Source: CAYVUM01 sp964619055 (GTDB taxonomy: Bacteria; Pseudomonadota; Alphaproteobacteria; Rhodospirillales; Defluviicoccaceae). From it: a DNA stretch of 56,850 bases. The translations under genes and the position numbers were made by a program. The DNA is taken from NCBI GenBank assembly GCA_964619055.1, contig CAZUDB010000017.1, positions 1 through 56,850 on the forward strand. Reading direction: 5' to 3'. Shown here in pieces: positions 8,523 through 16,045 of this stretch. The notes under the pieces are model-generated. The model was given only the letters and a program-made list of their open reading frames with translations, had not been told where the DNA came from and did no database searches. Positions within the stretch are counted from its first letter, which is position 1. Every line of letters begins with the position of its first letter.

Positions 8523-9212
8523 TCCTCACCTGCGTCCAATTCCCGGCCCCAAGGAGGAACCTGAAACGAGACCCCTTAAGAGATGGCCTTCTGGCGGGCC
8601 ATCCACGGAACAAATTTTACAAAACCAGATCGCCCAATTCTACGTTTATCTCAGGTTGATGGCCCTAATACGTTGTATGTCACGAGCGGAAAGGAGCAAT
8701 CGGTTCGCATTCTCTCGGATATGTCAGGGCGTGGCCGGTTCGAGGCCGGTTTGGCTCTTGCTGGAGATGTTGAAATCGCGGGATTATTTAGTTTTCGAGT
8801 ACGTTTGATGGATGTGAGTGCATTCGCGATACGTCCCATGCGCCGGCCCCTAACGCGAGGCGCCATGGGTGGCCTAAGCGGCCCTACTCGACCCCCTCGG
8901 GTCGCGCTATCAGGTGCGAAGAGTTAACCTCTTGCAGAACGGGGTTCTGTCGCATGCGCCGCCCTGCTTCCCTGCTTGTCCTTGGTAGTCCTCCACGTTA
9001 CGGCGATTATGTTCTATCGCTTTGGGAAGCGTGAGGAGCTGATCGGACCCATGTTTCATGTACGCAAACGCATCCGCAAGCGCTGACAGTCGCAAAGAAG
9101 TCGTCGGATCACGGTGCTGTCGTCTTACACGACCCGCGTCGCTTCCGAGCTGATCCGGCAGTCTTCGCGCGCCTGTGACGGCCAAGCGGTAACATGGAGG
9201 CAGGTGAAGGCC
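8523..9212. other. 690 bp stretch without a convincing gene
   Basis: Open frames here are short and on both strands, have no clear start signal and do not resemble any family I know. Promoters for the leftward FIST gene and the rightward oxidoreductase must lie here. A minus-strand frame over roughly 8910-9110 contains a protein-like stretch ('LSALADAFAYMKHGSDQLL') that could be a gene remnant, but I cannot name it. No tRNA or repeat seen. Confidence 0.4.
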
Positions 9213-9860
9213 ATGAATATCGGTTTCATCGGTTACGGTAGCATGACGGCCGCGCTTGCCGGCAAATGGGTCGGCAAACACGCGCTCCACATCGGTGGAC
9301 GAAATCTGGAAAAGGCAAAGGCGCTTGCCGACGCCCTCGGTGCCGGAACAACCTTTGGAACCGAGGCCGAGGCCGCCGCTTTTGGCGACGTCGTTGTGTT
9401 GGCCACGCGCCACCAAGCCGTTTTCGAGGCGATCGAGGCGGCGGGCGGCGCAACCTCCTTTGCGGGCAAATGCGTTATCGACATCAACAACCCTGTCTCC
9501 GCAGACACGTTCATGCTGCAGCCGACGGGCGGCTACTCGCTCGCCGAAACAGTTCAGGCCCGATTGCCGGAGGCCCGCGTCGTCAAGGCCTTTAACATGT
9601 GCCAGGCCAAGGTATGGGCCATGCCGGAGCTTGTGTTCGACGGGCGCCGACTGCAGATGTTTATCTGTGGGGACAACGCCGGTGCGAAGGCGCAAGTGCG
9701 CGAATTGGCGGCTGACGTGGGCTGCGATGTGATCGACTTGGGTGGCCTGAACTTCTCCTCCCACATCGAACACGCTGCGGCTATCGTGATCCGCCTGCTG
9801 TTCGGCGGCCGCGATCCGTTGACGGTATTAAACCTAGTCGACGCCCCATCCACCGGCTAA
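9213..9860 (+). CDS. NAD(P)-binding oxidoreductase of the F420-dependent NADP reductase fold
   Basis: 215 residues. The ATG at 9213 places the Rossmann motif at the N terminus, 'MNIGFIGYGSMTAALAGKW' (GxGxMxxALA), preceded by GGAGG at 9196-9200; longer starts add unrelated residues. The motif continues with 'IGGRNLEKAKALADALG', giving an Arg after beta-2 that favours NADPH over NADH. 'VVVLATRHQAVFEAIE' and 'CVIDINNPVS' match the NADPH-dependent F420 reductase/ 'NADP oxidoreductase coenzyme F420-dependent' family, and 'VVKAFNMCQAKVW' the usual 'VKAFNT' block. In bacteria without F420 such proteins act on unknown substrates. It is the gene before alanine dehydrogenase (86 bp gap); no functional link is proven. 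Confidence 0.78.
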   Translation: MNIGFIGYGSMTAALAGKWVGKHALHIGGRNLEKAKALADALGAGTTFGTEAEAAAFGDVVVLATRHQAVFEAIEAAGGATSFAGKCVIDINNPVSADTFMLQPTGGYSLAETVQARLPEARVVKAFNMCQAKVWAMPELVFDGRRLQMFICGDNAGAKAQVRELAADVGCDVIDLGGLNFSSHIEHAAAIVIRLLFGGRDPLTVLNLVDAPSTG

Positions 9861-9946
9861 CCCAGCCGCGCAGCCTGGAGCGCGGATCATCGACGACAGC
9901 GTCCTCCCATATAGAGATGAAATGGCCAACCAATCGGGAGGAAGCC

Positions 9947-11161
9947 ATGCAAATCGGCGTGTTAAAAGAGATAAAAGTTCACGAATACCGGGTCGGCCTG
10001 ACCCCGGACAGCGTCCGCGAGTTCGTGACTCACGGCCACAGTGTTCTTGTGGAAACGGGAGCCGGTGCCGGCATCGGCTCCTTTGACGCGGACTATGGCG
10101 CTGCCGGTGCAGAGATTGCAGGCAGTGCCGCGGCCGTGTTCGAGCGAGCCGAGATGATCGTTAAGGTCAAAGAGCCGCAGGCATCCGAGCGCAAGATGCT
10201 GAAGCCCGGGCAAATACTGTTCACCTACTTCCATCTGGCGCCTGATCCCAATCAAACCGCGGACCTTGTGGCAAGCGGCGCCGTTTGCATTGCCTACGAA
10301 ACCGTTACCAACACCCAGGGCGGGTTGCCACTGCTGGCACCCATGTCACAGGTGGCGGGCCGGTTGTCGATCCAGGCCGGCGCCTCGGCTCTGGAGCGTG
10401 CCCGCGGTGGCAAGGGCATCCTGCTCGGCGGAGTGCCTGGAGTCCGCCCCGCCAAGGTCGTCGTGATCGGTGGCGGTGTGGTTGGAGAGAATGCCATTAT
10501 GATGGCGCTTGGGATGGGTGCTGACGTGGCCGTGCTGGATCGGAATGTGGACGTCCTCGGACGCCTTGCCGGTCGGTTCGGACCAGCACTGAAGACCGTT
10601 TACGCCACAGCTGCATCCCTGGAGGACCTCGTGCTTGACGCGGACCTCGTTGTGGGGGCGGTCCTCGTCGTCGGTGCCGAAGCTCCGAAGCTGGTCACCG
10701 CCGACATGGTTCGGCGCATGCGGCCCGGCTCGGTGCTGGTCGACGTCGCCATCGATCAGGGCGGCTGCTTCGAGACCTCACGCCCAACGACGCACGCAGA
10801 GCCCACGTACGTGATCGACGGCATTGTCCACTACTGTGTCGCCAACATGCCCGGCGCTGTCCCCAGGACGTCCACGTATGCGCTCAACAACGTGACGCTG
10901 CCTTACGGCTTGGCCCTCGCTGATAAGGGCTACAAACGTGCGCTGCTTGAAAACCCGAATTTCCGGGATGGCTTGAACGTCTGCGATGGCATGGTGACTT
11001 TCAAGGCTGTCGCCGAAGATCTCGGCTACCCGTTCGTCGACCCAATGACTATTCTTGACGAGTCCGACCGGAGCGGCGCGAGCGGTCAACCCGTCGGCAG
11101 GTCCCCGGCCGGTCCGATCGAGGCGGCATCACGGGCGAACAGCGGCGGTCGCTGCATGTAG
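9947..11161 (+). CDS. ald: alanine dehydrogenase
   Basis: 404 residues from ATG 9947, preceded by GGAGG at 9938-9942, which decides the start over an upstream ATG at 9921. Catalyses the NAD-dependent interconversion of L-alanine with pyruvate and ammonia. The N-terminal 'MQIGVLKEIKVHEYRVGLTP' has the pyruvate-binding Arg and 'EMIVKVKEPQ' the active-site Lys; 'LFTYFHLAPD' carries the catalytic His. NAD binding is by 'VVVIGGGVVGENAIMMALGM', and 'SVLVDVAIDQGGCFETSRPTTH' and 'VPRTSTYALNNVTLPY' are family signatures. The usual protein ends near residue 370. Here about 34 extra residues (from 'DESDRSGASG') are read from the antisense of the convergent peptidase gene, a 76 bp tail-to-tail overlap. 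Confidence 0.95.
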   Translation: MQIGVLKEIKVHEYRVGLTPDSVREFVTHGHSVLVETGAGAGIGSFDADYGAAGAEIAGSAAAVFERAEMIVKVKEPQASERKMLKPGQILFTYFHLAPDPNQTADLVASGAVCIAYETVTNTQGGLPLLAPMSQVAGRLSIQAGASALERARGGKGILLGGVPGVRPAKVVVIGGGVVGENAIMMALGMGADVAVLDRNVDVLGRLAGRFGPALKTVYATAASLEDLVLDADLVVGAVLVVGAEAPKLVTADMVRRMRPGSVLVDVAIDQGGCFETSRPTTHAEPTYVIDGIVHYCVANMPGAVPRTSTYALNNVTLPYGLALADKGYKRALLENPNFRDGLNVCDGMVTFKAVAEDLGYPFVDPMTILDESDRSGASGQPVGRSPAGPIEAASRANSGGRCM

Positions 11162-12201
11162 AGGGCGAGCAGCCGCGATAGCGCCAAAACTGAGTCCATG
11201 TGCGTGCGCTCATAACCATGCGATGAATCAAGAGCGAAACACAGCAGGGCCGTGCGAATGTCGTTTCCGGCCTCAACGGCTGCCGCAGCATCGCTCCGGT
11301 ACCACCGGAACACGTCGCGGCTGAACGGAACATCATGATCCTGACACAGCTTGATCAAGCTGCGGGTCAGATGCCAGTCAAAGGGCCCACTGGAGTCCTG
11401 CATGGCAATGGTGACGCCGTATTCGCAGGTGTTCTGGCCCGGAGCGATGGTACCGTTGTCGATGGAGACCAACTCCGCCACGTCACCGTGGAGGACGTGC
11501 GATGCGCCGACGCCGACCTCCTCCGAGATCGTAAAGAGCAAGTGGCAATCCATCAGCAGCTTGATGTTGCCATCCTGGATCGCCTTTGCCGCGGTCAGCA
11601 CGGCAGCGACGCCGGCCTTGTCGTCCAGGTGGCGGGCATTGATAAAGCCGTTGTCGCCGAACTCCGGTTTCGGGTCGACGGCGATGGTGTCCCCGATCTC
11701 AATGCCGAGCGCGGCGACGGCATCCGGATCATGCGCCTTCTCATCCAACCGAAACTCCAGATTGACCCAGGAGATCGGCTGGGTATCCACCTCCTCGTGA
11801 AAAACATGACCCGACGCTTTGTATGGCAGAAATGTGCCGCGGACTCGCCGGTCGTTGGAGGCAAACACAGTCCCACGCGCACCCTCCGCGAAACGGGCCG
11901 ACCAGGTGCCAATGGGCACGACCTCAAGCCGTCCATTCTCGCGAATGCCCTTGACCATGGCGCCGAGCGTATCCAGGTGCGCCACGACGGCGCGGTCAGG
12001 ACTGTACTGCACGCCGCGCATATCAGCGCGGATGGCTCCCCGGCGGGTCAACTTGTAGGGAATCTTCAACGCATCCAGCTGAGCGCACACGAACATGACG
12101 ACGGCGTCGGTCATGCCTGTCGGACTTGGGATTTCCAACAGCGAGGAAAGCGTTTTTATGAGGTATGCCCGATCGAGATCGGGCTCCACGATTTCTGTCA
12201 T
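11086..12201 (-). CDS. M42-family peptidase of the NAGGN osmoprotectant system
   Basis: 371 residues. An M42 (aminopeptidase/endoglucanase-like) metallopeptidase; metal ligands are visible as H and D in 'VVAHLDTLGAMV', D in 'RHLDDKAGVAAV', E-E in 'FTISEEVGVGASH', D in 'VSIDNGTIAPGQ' and H in 'DSSHGYERTHMDS'. In bacteria making N-acetylglutaminylglutamine amide this specific M42 subfamily is encoded beside the two biosynthetic enzymes, where it probably recycles the dipeptide or trims it; the exact reaction is not established. Its ATG overlaps the stop of the synthetase gene by 4 bp, so it is the last gene of a coupled operon. Its 3' end overlaps ald antiparallel. Confidence 0.9.
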   Translation of the reverse strand: MTEIVEPDLDRAYLIKTLSSLLEIPSPTGMTDAVVMFVCAQLDALKIPYKLTRRGAIRADMRGVQYSPDRAVVAHLDTLGAMVKGIRENGRLEVVPIGTWSARFAEGARGTVFASNDRRVRGTFLPYKASGHVFHEEVDTQPISWVNLEFRLDEKAHDPDAVAALGIEIGDTIAVDPKPEFGDNGFINARHLDDKAGVAAVLTAAKAIQDGNIKLLMDCHLLFTISEEVGVGASHVLHGDVAELVSIDNGTIAPGQNTCEYGVTIAMQDSSGPFDWHLTRSLIKLCQDHDVPFSRDVFRWYRSDAAAAVEAGNDIRTALLCFALDSSHGYERTHMDSVLALSRLLALYMQRPPLFARDAASIGPAGDLPTG

Positions 12202-13952
12202 CGATGTGTCTCACGGGATGGTCGGCGATCGCTTCGGGTTTTGGGGAACAGCAGGTCGACGAAGCGCTCGGCCGTGGGCTGTGGCTCATGGTTAGCAAGT
12301 CCTGGGCGTTCATTGGCCTCGATGATGACGTAGTCGGGACCGCCAACATCCGGAACAATAAAATCGAAGCCAACGACCGGAATATCGAGCAACAAGGCTG
12401 CCCGTTTTGCTTCTTCGCACAGATAGGGGTGTAGATTAGCCGTCACATCATGGATGGTTCCACCAGTGTGAAGGTTGGCCGTCTTGCGGACAGGGAGCAC
12501 CTCGCCCGACGGCAGGACGTCTCCCATCTCATAGCCGCGCGCACGAACACACCGCTCGGTCTCACCGTCGAGCGGAATCTGGCTTTCGCCGCGCGTGGCT
12601 GCGGCTCGCCGGCGGCTTTGGCTTACGATTAAATCGGCAATGGTGCGTTTCCCGTCACCAACGATGGTCGCCGGCTTCCGCACGGCACCGGCTACAACCT
12701 CACCATCGATGACGATGATGCGCAGATCATCACCAGGAACATACTGCTCTACCAAGACACGGTCGCACAGCTTGCGCGCTTCCGCGAGCGCGGCCATGAC
12801 ATCCGTCAGCGAGCGCAGGTCGACTTGGACGCCTCGGCCCTGTTCGCCTTCCGCGGGTTTTACGACCACCCTGCCGTACTGACCAAAGAAGTCCCGGATC
12901 TCATCATCATGAGTGGCAAGAAGTTGCGCCGGAAACCTGAGTCCGGCAGCCGACAGCAGTCGACGCGTGAGCGCCTTGTCATCGCATCGGGACAGGGCTA
13001 CGGCGCTGGTCATGTCGCTTAAGGACTCCCGGCACGCAATCGATCGACCGCCAAGCACAAGCTTGAACAGGCCGGCCGCCGCGTCCTCGATCTCGACGCC
13101 GATGCCGCGCCGGCGCGCTTCGTCGACGATGATCTGCGCATAAATGTTAAGTTTGTCTTCCGGCGCTTCGCCGATGAACAGTTTTTCATTGATCGGGTTT
13201 TTCTTTTTCACACAAAACACCGGCACCTGGACGAAGCCGAGCTTGCGATACAGAGCAATCGCTTCGTCGTTATCACACAAGACAGACAGGTCCATGAACG
13301 CCCGGCCACGGGCATGAAGCTCCGCAGCCAGATTTAGCGTTAACTCGCGTCCAACGCTGGGGGCATGGGCCTGCGGGTCGACGGCAAGGGCCCACAGGCT
13401 CGATCCGTTGTGCGGATCGCCGAACGCTTGGCGATGATCAACACCCATGACGACGCCGCAGACATGATGGTCCACCGGGTCGATCGCCACCAGGATGAGG
13501 ATCGAGTTCGGCTCAAGACCGGCCGTTACGGCGTTCTTCACGAAGCCGTCGCGCACCGGCACCATGCCTCGGGTGGTGTAGATCCGATTGATCTCTTCCT
13601 CATCGTCGCTGTCCGCGCGGGCGGGACGGATCAAGTCTGACGTGGTCGCCGCCGGCGCAACCTGGAGTGGCAGCCGAAATGTATGCGATGGGTCCAAGAA
13701 CAAGGATAGCGGCGATCGGGCCAGCACGACGTGAGGGTCCGGGACATAGAACGCGATGTCGCGGCGCCCGTCTTCCTCCTGGTCAAGGGTTTGAGCGAGT
13801 TTCCGGGCATTCGTGAAGGTCTGGCCAAAAATGAGCCGGCCCCAACCGCAGTCAATGGCAACGTCTCGCTCGGTGCCGACCGCAAAGGTGGGAACGAGGG
13901 AGGCACCCTCCTCACCGACTCGCTCGGTCACAGGTGCGGCTGTGGTGTTCAC
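12198..13952 (-). CDS. ngg: N-acetylglutaminylglutamine synthetase, GNAT plus ATP-grasp
   Basis: 584 residues from a GTG at 13952. The frame is open to 14150 but the extra residues are the shadow of asnO; the chosen start lies 34 bp after the asnO stop with a GGAG 10 bases before it, and gives the family length. The N-terminal half carries a GNAT acetyltransferase domain (about residues 120-250, 'EEINRIYTTRGMVPVRDGFV' onwards, acetyl-CoA segment 'SVGRELTLNLAAELHARG'). The C-terminal half is ATP-grasp: 'GRVVVKPAEGEQGRGVQVDL', 'RVLVEQYVPGDDLRIIVIDG' and 'GFDFIVPDVGGPDYVIIEAN'. The two domains together make N-acetyl-Gln-Gln from acetyl-CoA and glutamine. It is the middle gene of the osmolyte operon. 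Confidence 0.93.
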   Translation of the reverse strand: MNTTAAPVTERVGEEGASLVPTFAVGTERDVAIDCGWGRLIFGQTFTNARKLAQTLDQEEDGRRDIAFYVPDPHVVLARSPLSLFLDPSHTFRLPLQVAPAATTSDLIRPARADSDDEEEINRIYTTRGMVPVRDGFVKNAVTAGLEPNSILILVAIDPVDHHVCGVVMGVDHRQAFGDPHNGSSLWALAVDPQAHAPSVGRELTLNLAAELHARGRAFMDLSVLCDNDEAIALYRKLGFVQVPVFCVKKKNPINEKLFIGEAPEDKLNIYAQIIVDEARRRGIGVEIEDAAAGLFKLVLGGRSIACRESLSDMTSAVALSRCDDKALTRRLLSAAGLRFPAQLLATHDDEIRDFFGQYGRVVVKPAEGEQGRGVQVDLRSLTDVMAALAEARKLCDRVLVEQYVPGDDLRIIVIDGEVVAGAVRKPATIVGDGKRTIADLIVSQSRRRAAATRGESQIPLDGETERCVRARGYEMGDVLPSGEVLPVRKTANLHTGGTIHDVTANLHPYLCEEAKRAALLLDIPVVGFDFIVPDVGGPDYVIIEANERPGLANHEPQPTAERFVDLLFPKTRSDRRPSRETHR

Positions 13953-13986
13953 GGTTACAAATCTCCAATTGATTGATGGAAATGAG

Positions 13987-15765
13987 TCACGCGTGATTGC
14001 TTTGCAACCACATCTCCAACAGCGCGATCTGCCACAGCTTGGAGCCGCGCAGCCGCGTGATATGGCCTTTCGGGTCGGCCAACAACGTCGCCAGATAGTC
14101 CGGCCTGAAAAGTGAGCGTTCGCGCGCGGCTTGGCTGGCGAAAACGTCATGGATCATCTCGAGGGTCGGGCCCTCGATGTATTTTAGAGCCGGTACGGGA
14201 AAATAGCCTTTCGGCCGGTCAATAACCTCCGAGGGGATCACGCGACGAGCCACATCCTTCAGGATCCCCTTGCCGTCCTGGGCCAGCTTAAGCTCGGATG
14301 GGATGCGGGCGGCAAGCTCCACCAGCTCGTGGTCTAGGAACGGCACGCGTGCTTCCAGACCCCACGCCATCGTCATGTTATCCACGCGCTTCACGGGATC
14401 ATCAGTCAACATCACTGTGGTATCCAAACGGAGTGCCTTCTCGATGGGTCGATCGGCCCCGGGCTTGGCGAAGGCCTGCGTCACGAACTCCCGGCTCCAG
14501 TCGTCGTTGACGTAAGCCGGATCGATCACATCGGCGTACTCCGTATGATCTCGATCGAAGAATGCGTTTACGTAGTCTCCGACGGGATCGTTGCTCTGCA
14601 TCATCGGCGGATACCAGTGATAGCCGGCGAAAGTTTCATCTGCACCTTGTCCGCTTTGCACAACCTTGACGTGGCGGGCAACCATTTGCGAAAGCAGGAA
14701 AAAGCCCACATTGTCGTAACTGACCATGGGCTCGGACATGGCGGTCACAACGGCCGGTAGGGCCCGCAGAAGGCCCGCGGATGGAATCAGATTTTTCTCG
14801 TGGATTGTTCCGAACCGCTCGGCGATGAAGTCGGAATACTGAAACTCATCCCCTTTTTCGCCGCTAACCTCCTCGAACCCGATGGAGAACGTCCGGAGCC
14901 CGGTTTGTCCCTGTTCCGCCAGGAGGCCGACGATCAAGCTCGAATCGAGCCCGCCGGAGAGCAGAACGCCGACATCGACGTCGGCCACCATGCGCCGCCG
15001 CACGGCCAGGCGAAGCATGTCCAGAAGCTGGGCTTCCCAGTCCTGCGTGGTCAGCGCGAGATCGCCCGCGCGCGGCGAAAAGTCTAGCTGCCAATAGGTC
15101 CGATCAGTGCGCCGCCCATCCGCCTCGAAGGTGGCGATGGTAGCGGGGGGCAGCTTTCGGACGCCCGTGAAGATCGTCCATGGCGGCGGCACGACAGCAT
15201 GAAACGTCATGTAGAAGTGCAGCGCCGCCGGATCGATAGCCGTGTTCACCTCTCCTGCCGCGAGCAGGGCTGGAAGCGTTGATGCGAACCGTAGGCGCTT
15301 GCCGTTGTCGCCTTCGGCGAGATAGAGCGGCTTGATGCCCAAGCGGTCACGGGCCAGGACGAGGCGGCCCGTTTCCCGTTCTGCGATGGCAAAGGCAAAC
15401 ATCCCCTGAAGGTGCTCGACGCAGGCTGCGCCCCAAGCATGGTATGCTTTGAGGATTACCTCGGTGTCACCAGTGGAGAAAAACCGATAGCCTCGGCCCT
15501 CGAGTTCGGCCCGTAACTCCTTATGATTGTAGATGCAGCCATTGAACGCGATCGTGAGGCCCAACGCCGGATCGGTCATCGGCTGCTGCGCGCGCTCGCT
15601 CAGATCAATGATTTTGAGGCGTCGGTGGCCGAACGCCATGCGGCTTTGGGAGAAGCTTCCGCTGGCATCCGGTCCTCGCGGCTGCATGACCTCCACCATC
15701 CGGCTTACGGCCTCGGTTGACGCCAGCGATCCGTTGAAGGTGACTTCGCCACAAACACCGCACAT
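13987..15765 (-). CDS. asnO: N-acetylglutaminylglutamine amidotransferase, asparagine-synthetase-like
   Basis: 592 residues. Start ATG is followed by the nucleophile C2 ('MCGVCGEVTF'), required once the initiator Met is removed. The class II glutaminase domain (about 1-190) includes 'QPRGPDASG', 'FNGCIYNHKELR' and 'AFAIAERETGRLVLARDRLG'. The synthetase domain has the PP-loop 'VLLSGGLDSSLIVGLLAE' and 'VVQSGQGADETFAGYHWYP', in which asparagine synthetases have SGxGxDE. This subfamily amidates the C terminus of N-acetyl-Gln-Gln to give the osmoprotectant NAGGN. First gene of asnO-ngg-peptidase. The downstream ngg gene distinguishes it from true AsnB. Confidence 0.93.
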   Translation of the reverse strand: MCGVCGEVTFNGSLASTEAVSRMVEVMQPRGPDASGSFSQSRMAFGHRRLKIIDLSERAQQPMTDPALGLTIAFNGCIYNHKELRAELEGRGYRFFSTGDTEVILKAYHAWGAACVEHLQGMFAFAIAERETGRLVLARDRLGIKPLYLAEGDNGKRLRFASTLPALLAAGEVNTAIDPAALHFYMTFHAVVPPPWTIFTGVRKLPPATIATFEADGRRTDRTYWQLDFSPRAGDLALTTQDWEAQLLDMLRLAVRRRMVADVDVGVLLSGGLDSSLIVGLLAEQGQTGLRTFSIGFEEVSGEKGDEFQYSDFIAERFGTIHEKNLIPSAGLLRALPAVVTAMSEPMVSYDNVGFFLLSQMVARHVKVVQSGQGADETFAGYHWYPPMMQSNDPVGDYVNAFFDRDHTEYADVIDPAYVNDDWSREFVTQAFAKPGADRPIEKALRLDTTVMLTDDPVKRVDNMTMAWGLEARVPFLDHELVELAARIPSELKLAQDGKGILKDVARRVIPSEVIDRPKGYFPVPALKYIEGPTLEMIHDVFASQAARERSLFRPDYLATLLADPKGHITRLRGSKLWQIALLEMWLQSNHA

Positions 15766-16005
15766 GCTGGCTGGCCCTCCCCGTCATCCCGTCAGACATG
15801 ACGCGGGCCCCAAAGAAGAACCAACGCCGCCGCAGCGCAAGGTAAGGCTCGAACTGCCGGTGTCAAAACATAATGGCCCGGGCAATCTGTTTTTGAGCAG
15901 AATCGGGCCCTCGGGTCACAGGCCAATTCGGTTCGGCGCAGCGCGCCACGACGAGGCCATTGCCAGGGAAGAACGCCCGCCTTGAGGTGAGAACTGAACC
16001 GTAGC

Positions 16006-16025
16006 GGCGACGCCAGCGCGTCGCC
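16006..16025. terminator. candidate hairpin after dabA
   Basis: GGCGACG (16006-16012), a 6 base loop and CGTCGCC (16019-16025) form a perfect 7 bp stem 20 bp downstream of the dabA stop on the minus strand. No T-run follows in that direction, so it may be a weak or factor-assisted terminator only. Confidence 0.35.
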
Positions 16026-16045
16026 ACCCCGCTCCAACAGTTCCG

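Noticed and set aside
8720..8760. GGTTCGAGGCC, similar to a tRNA T-arm
   Set aside because: No matching acceptor, D or anticodon arms could be found around it.
8910..9773. Minus-strand frame of 287 codons opposite the NAD(P)-binding oxidoreductase
   Set aside because: Most of it is antisense to a gene with an intact Rossmann motif; only its last part lies in the gap, noted as a possible remnant.
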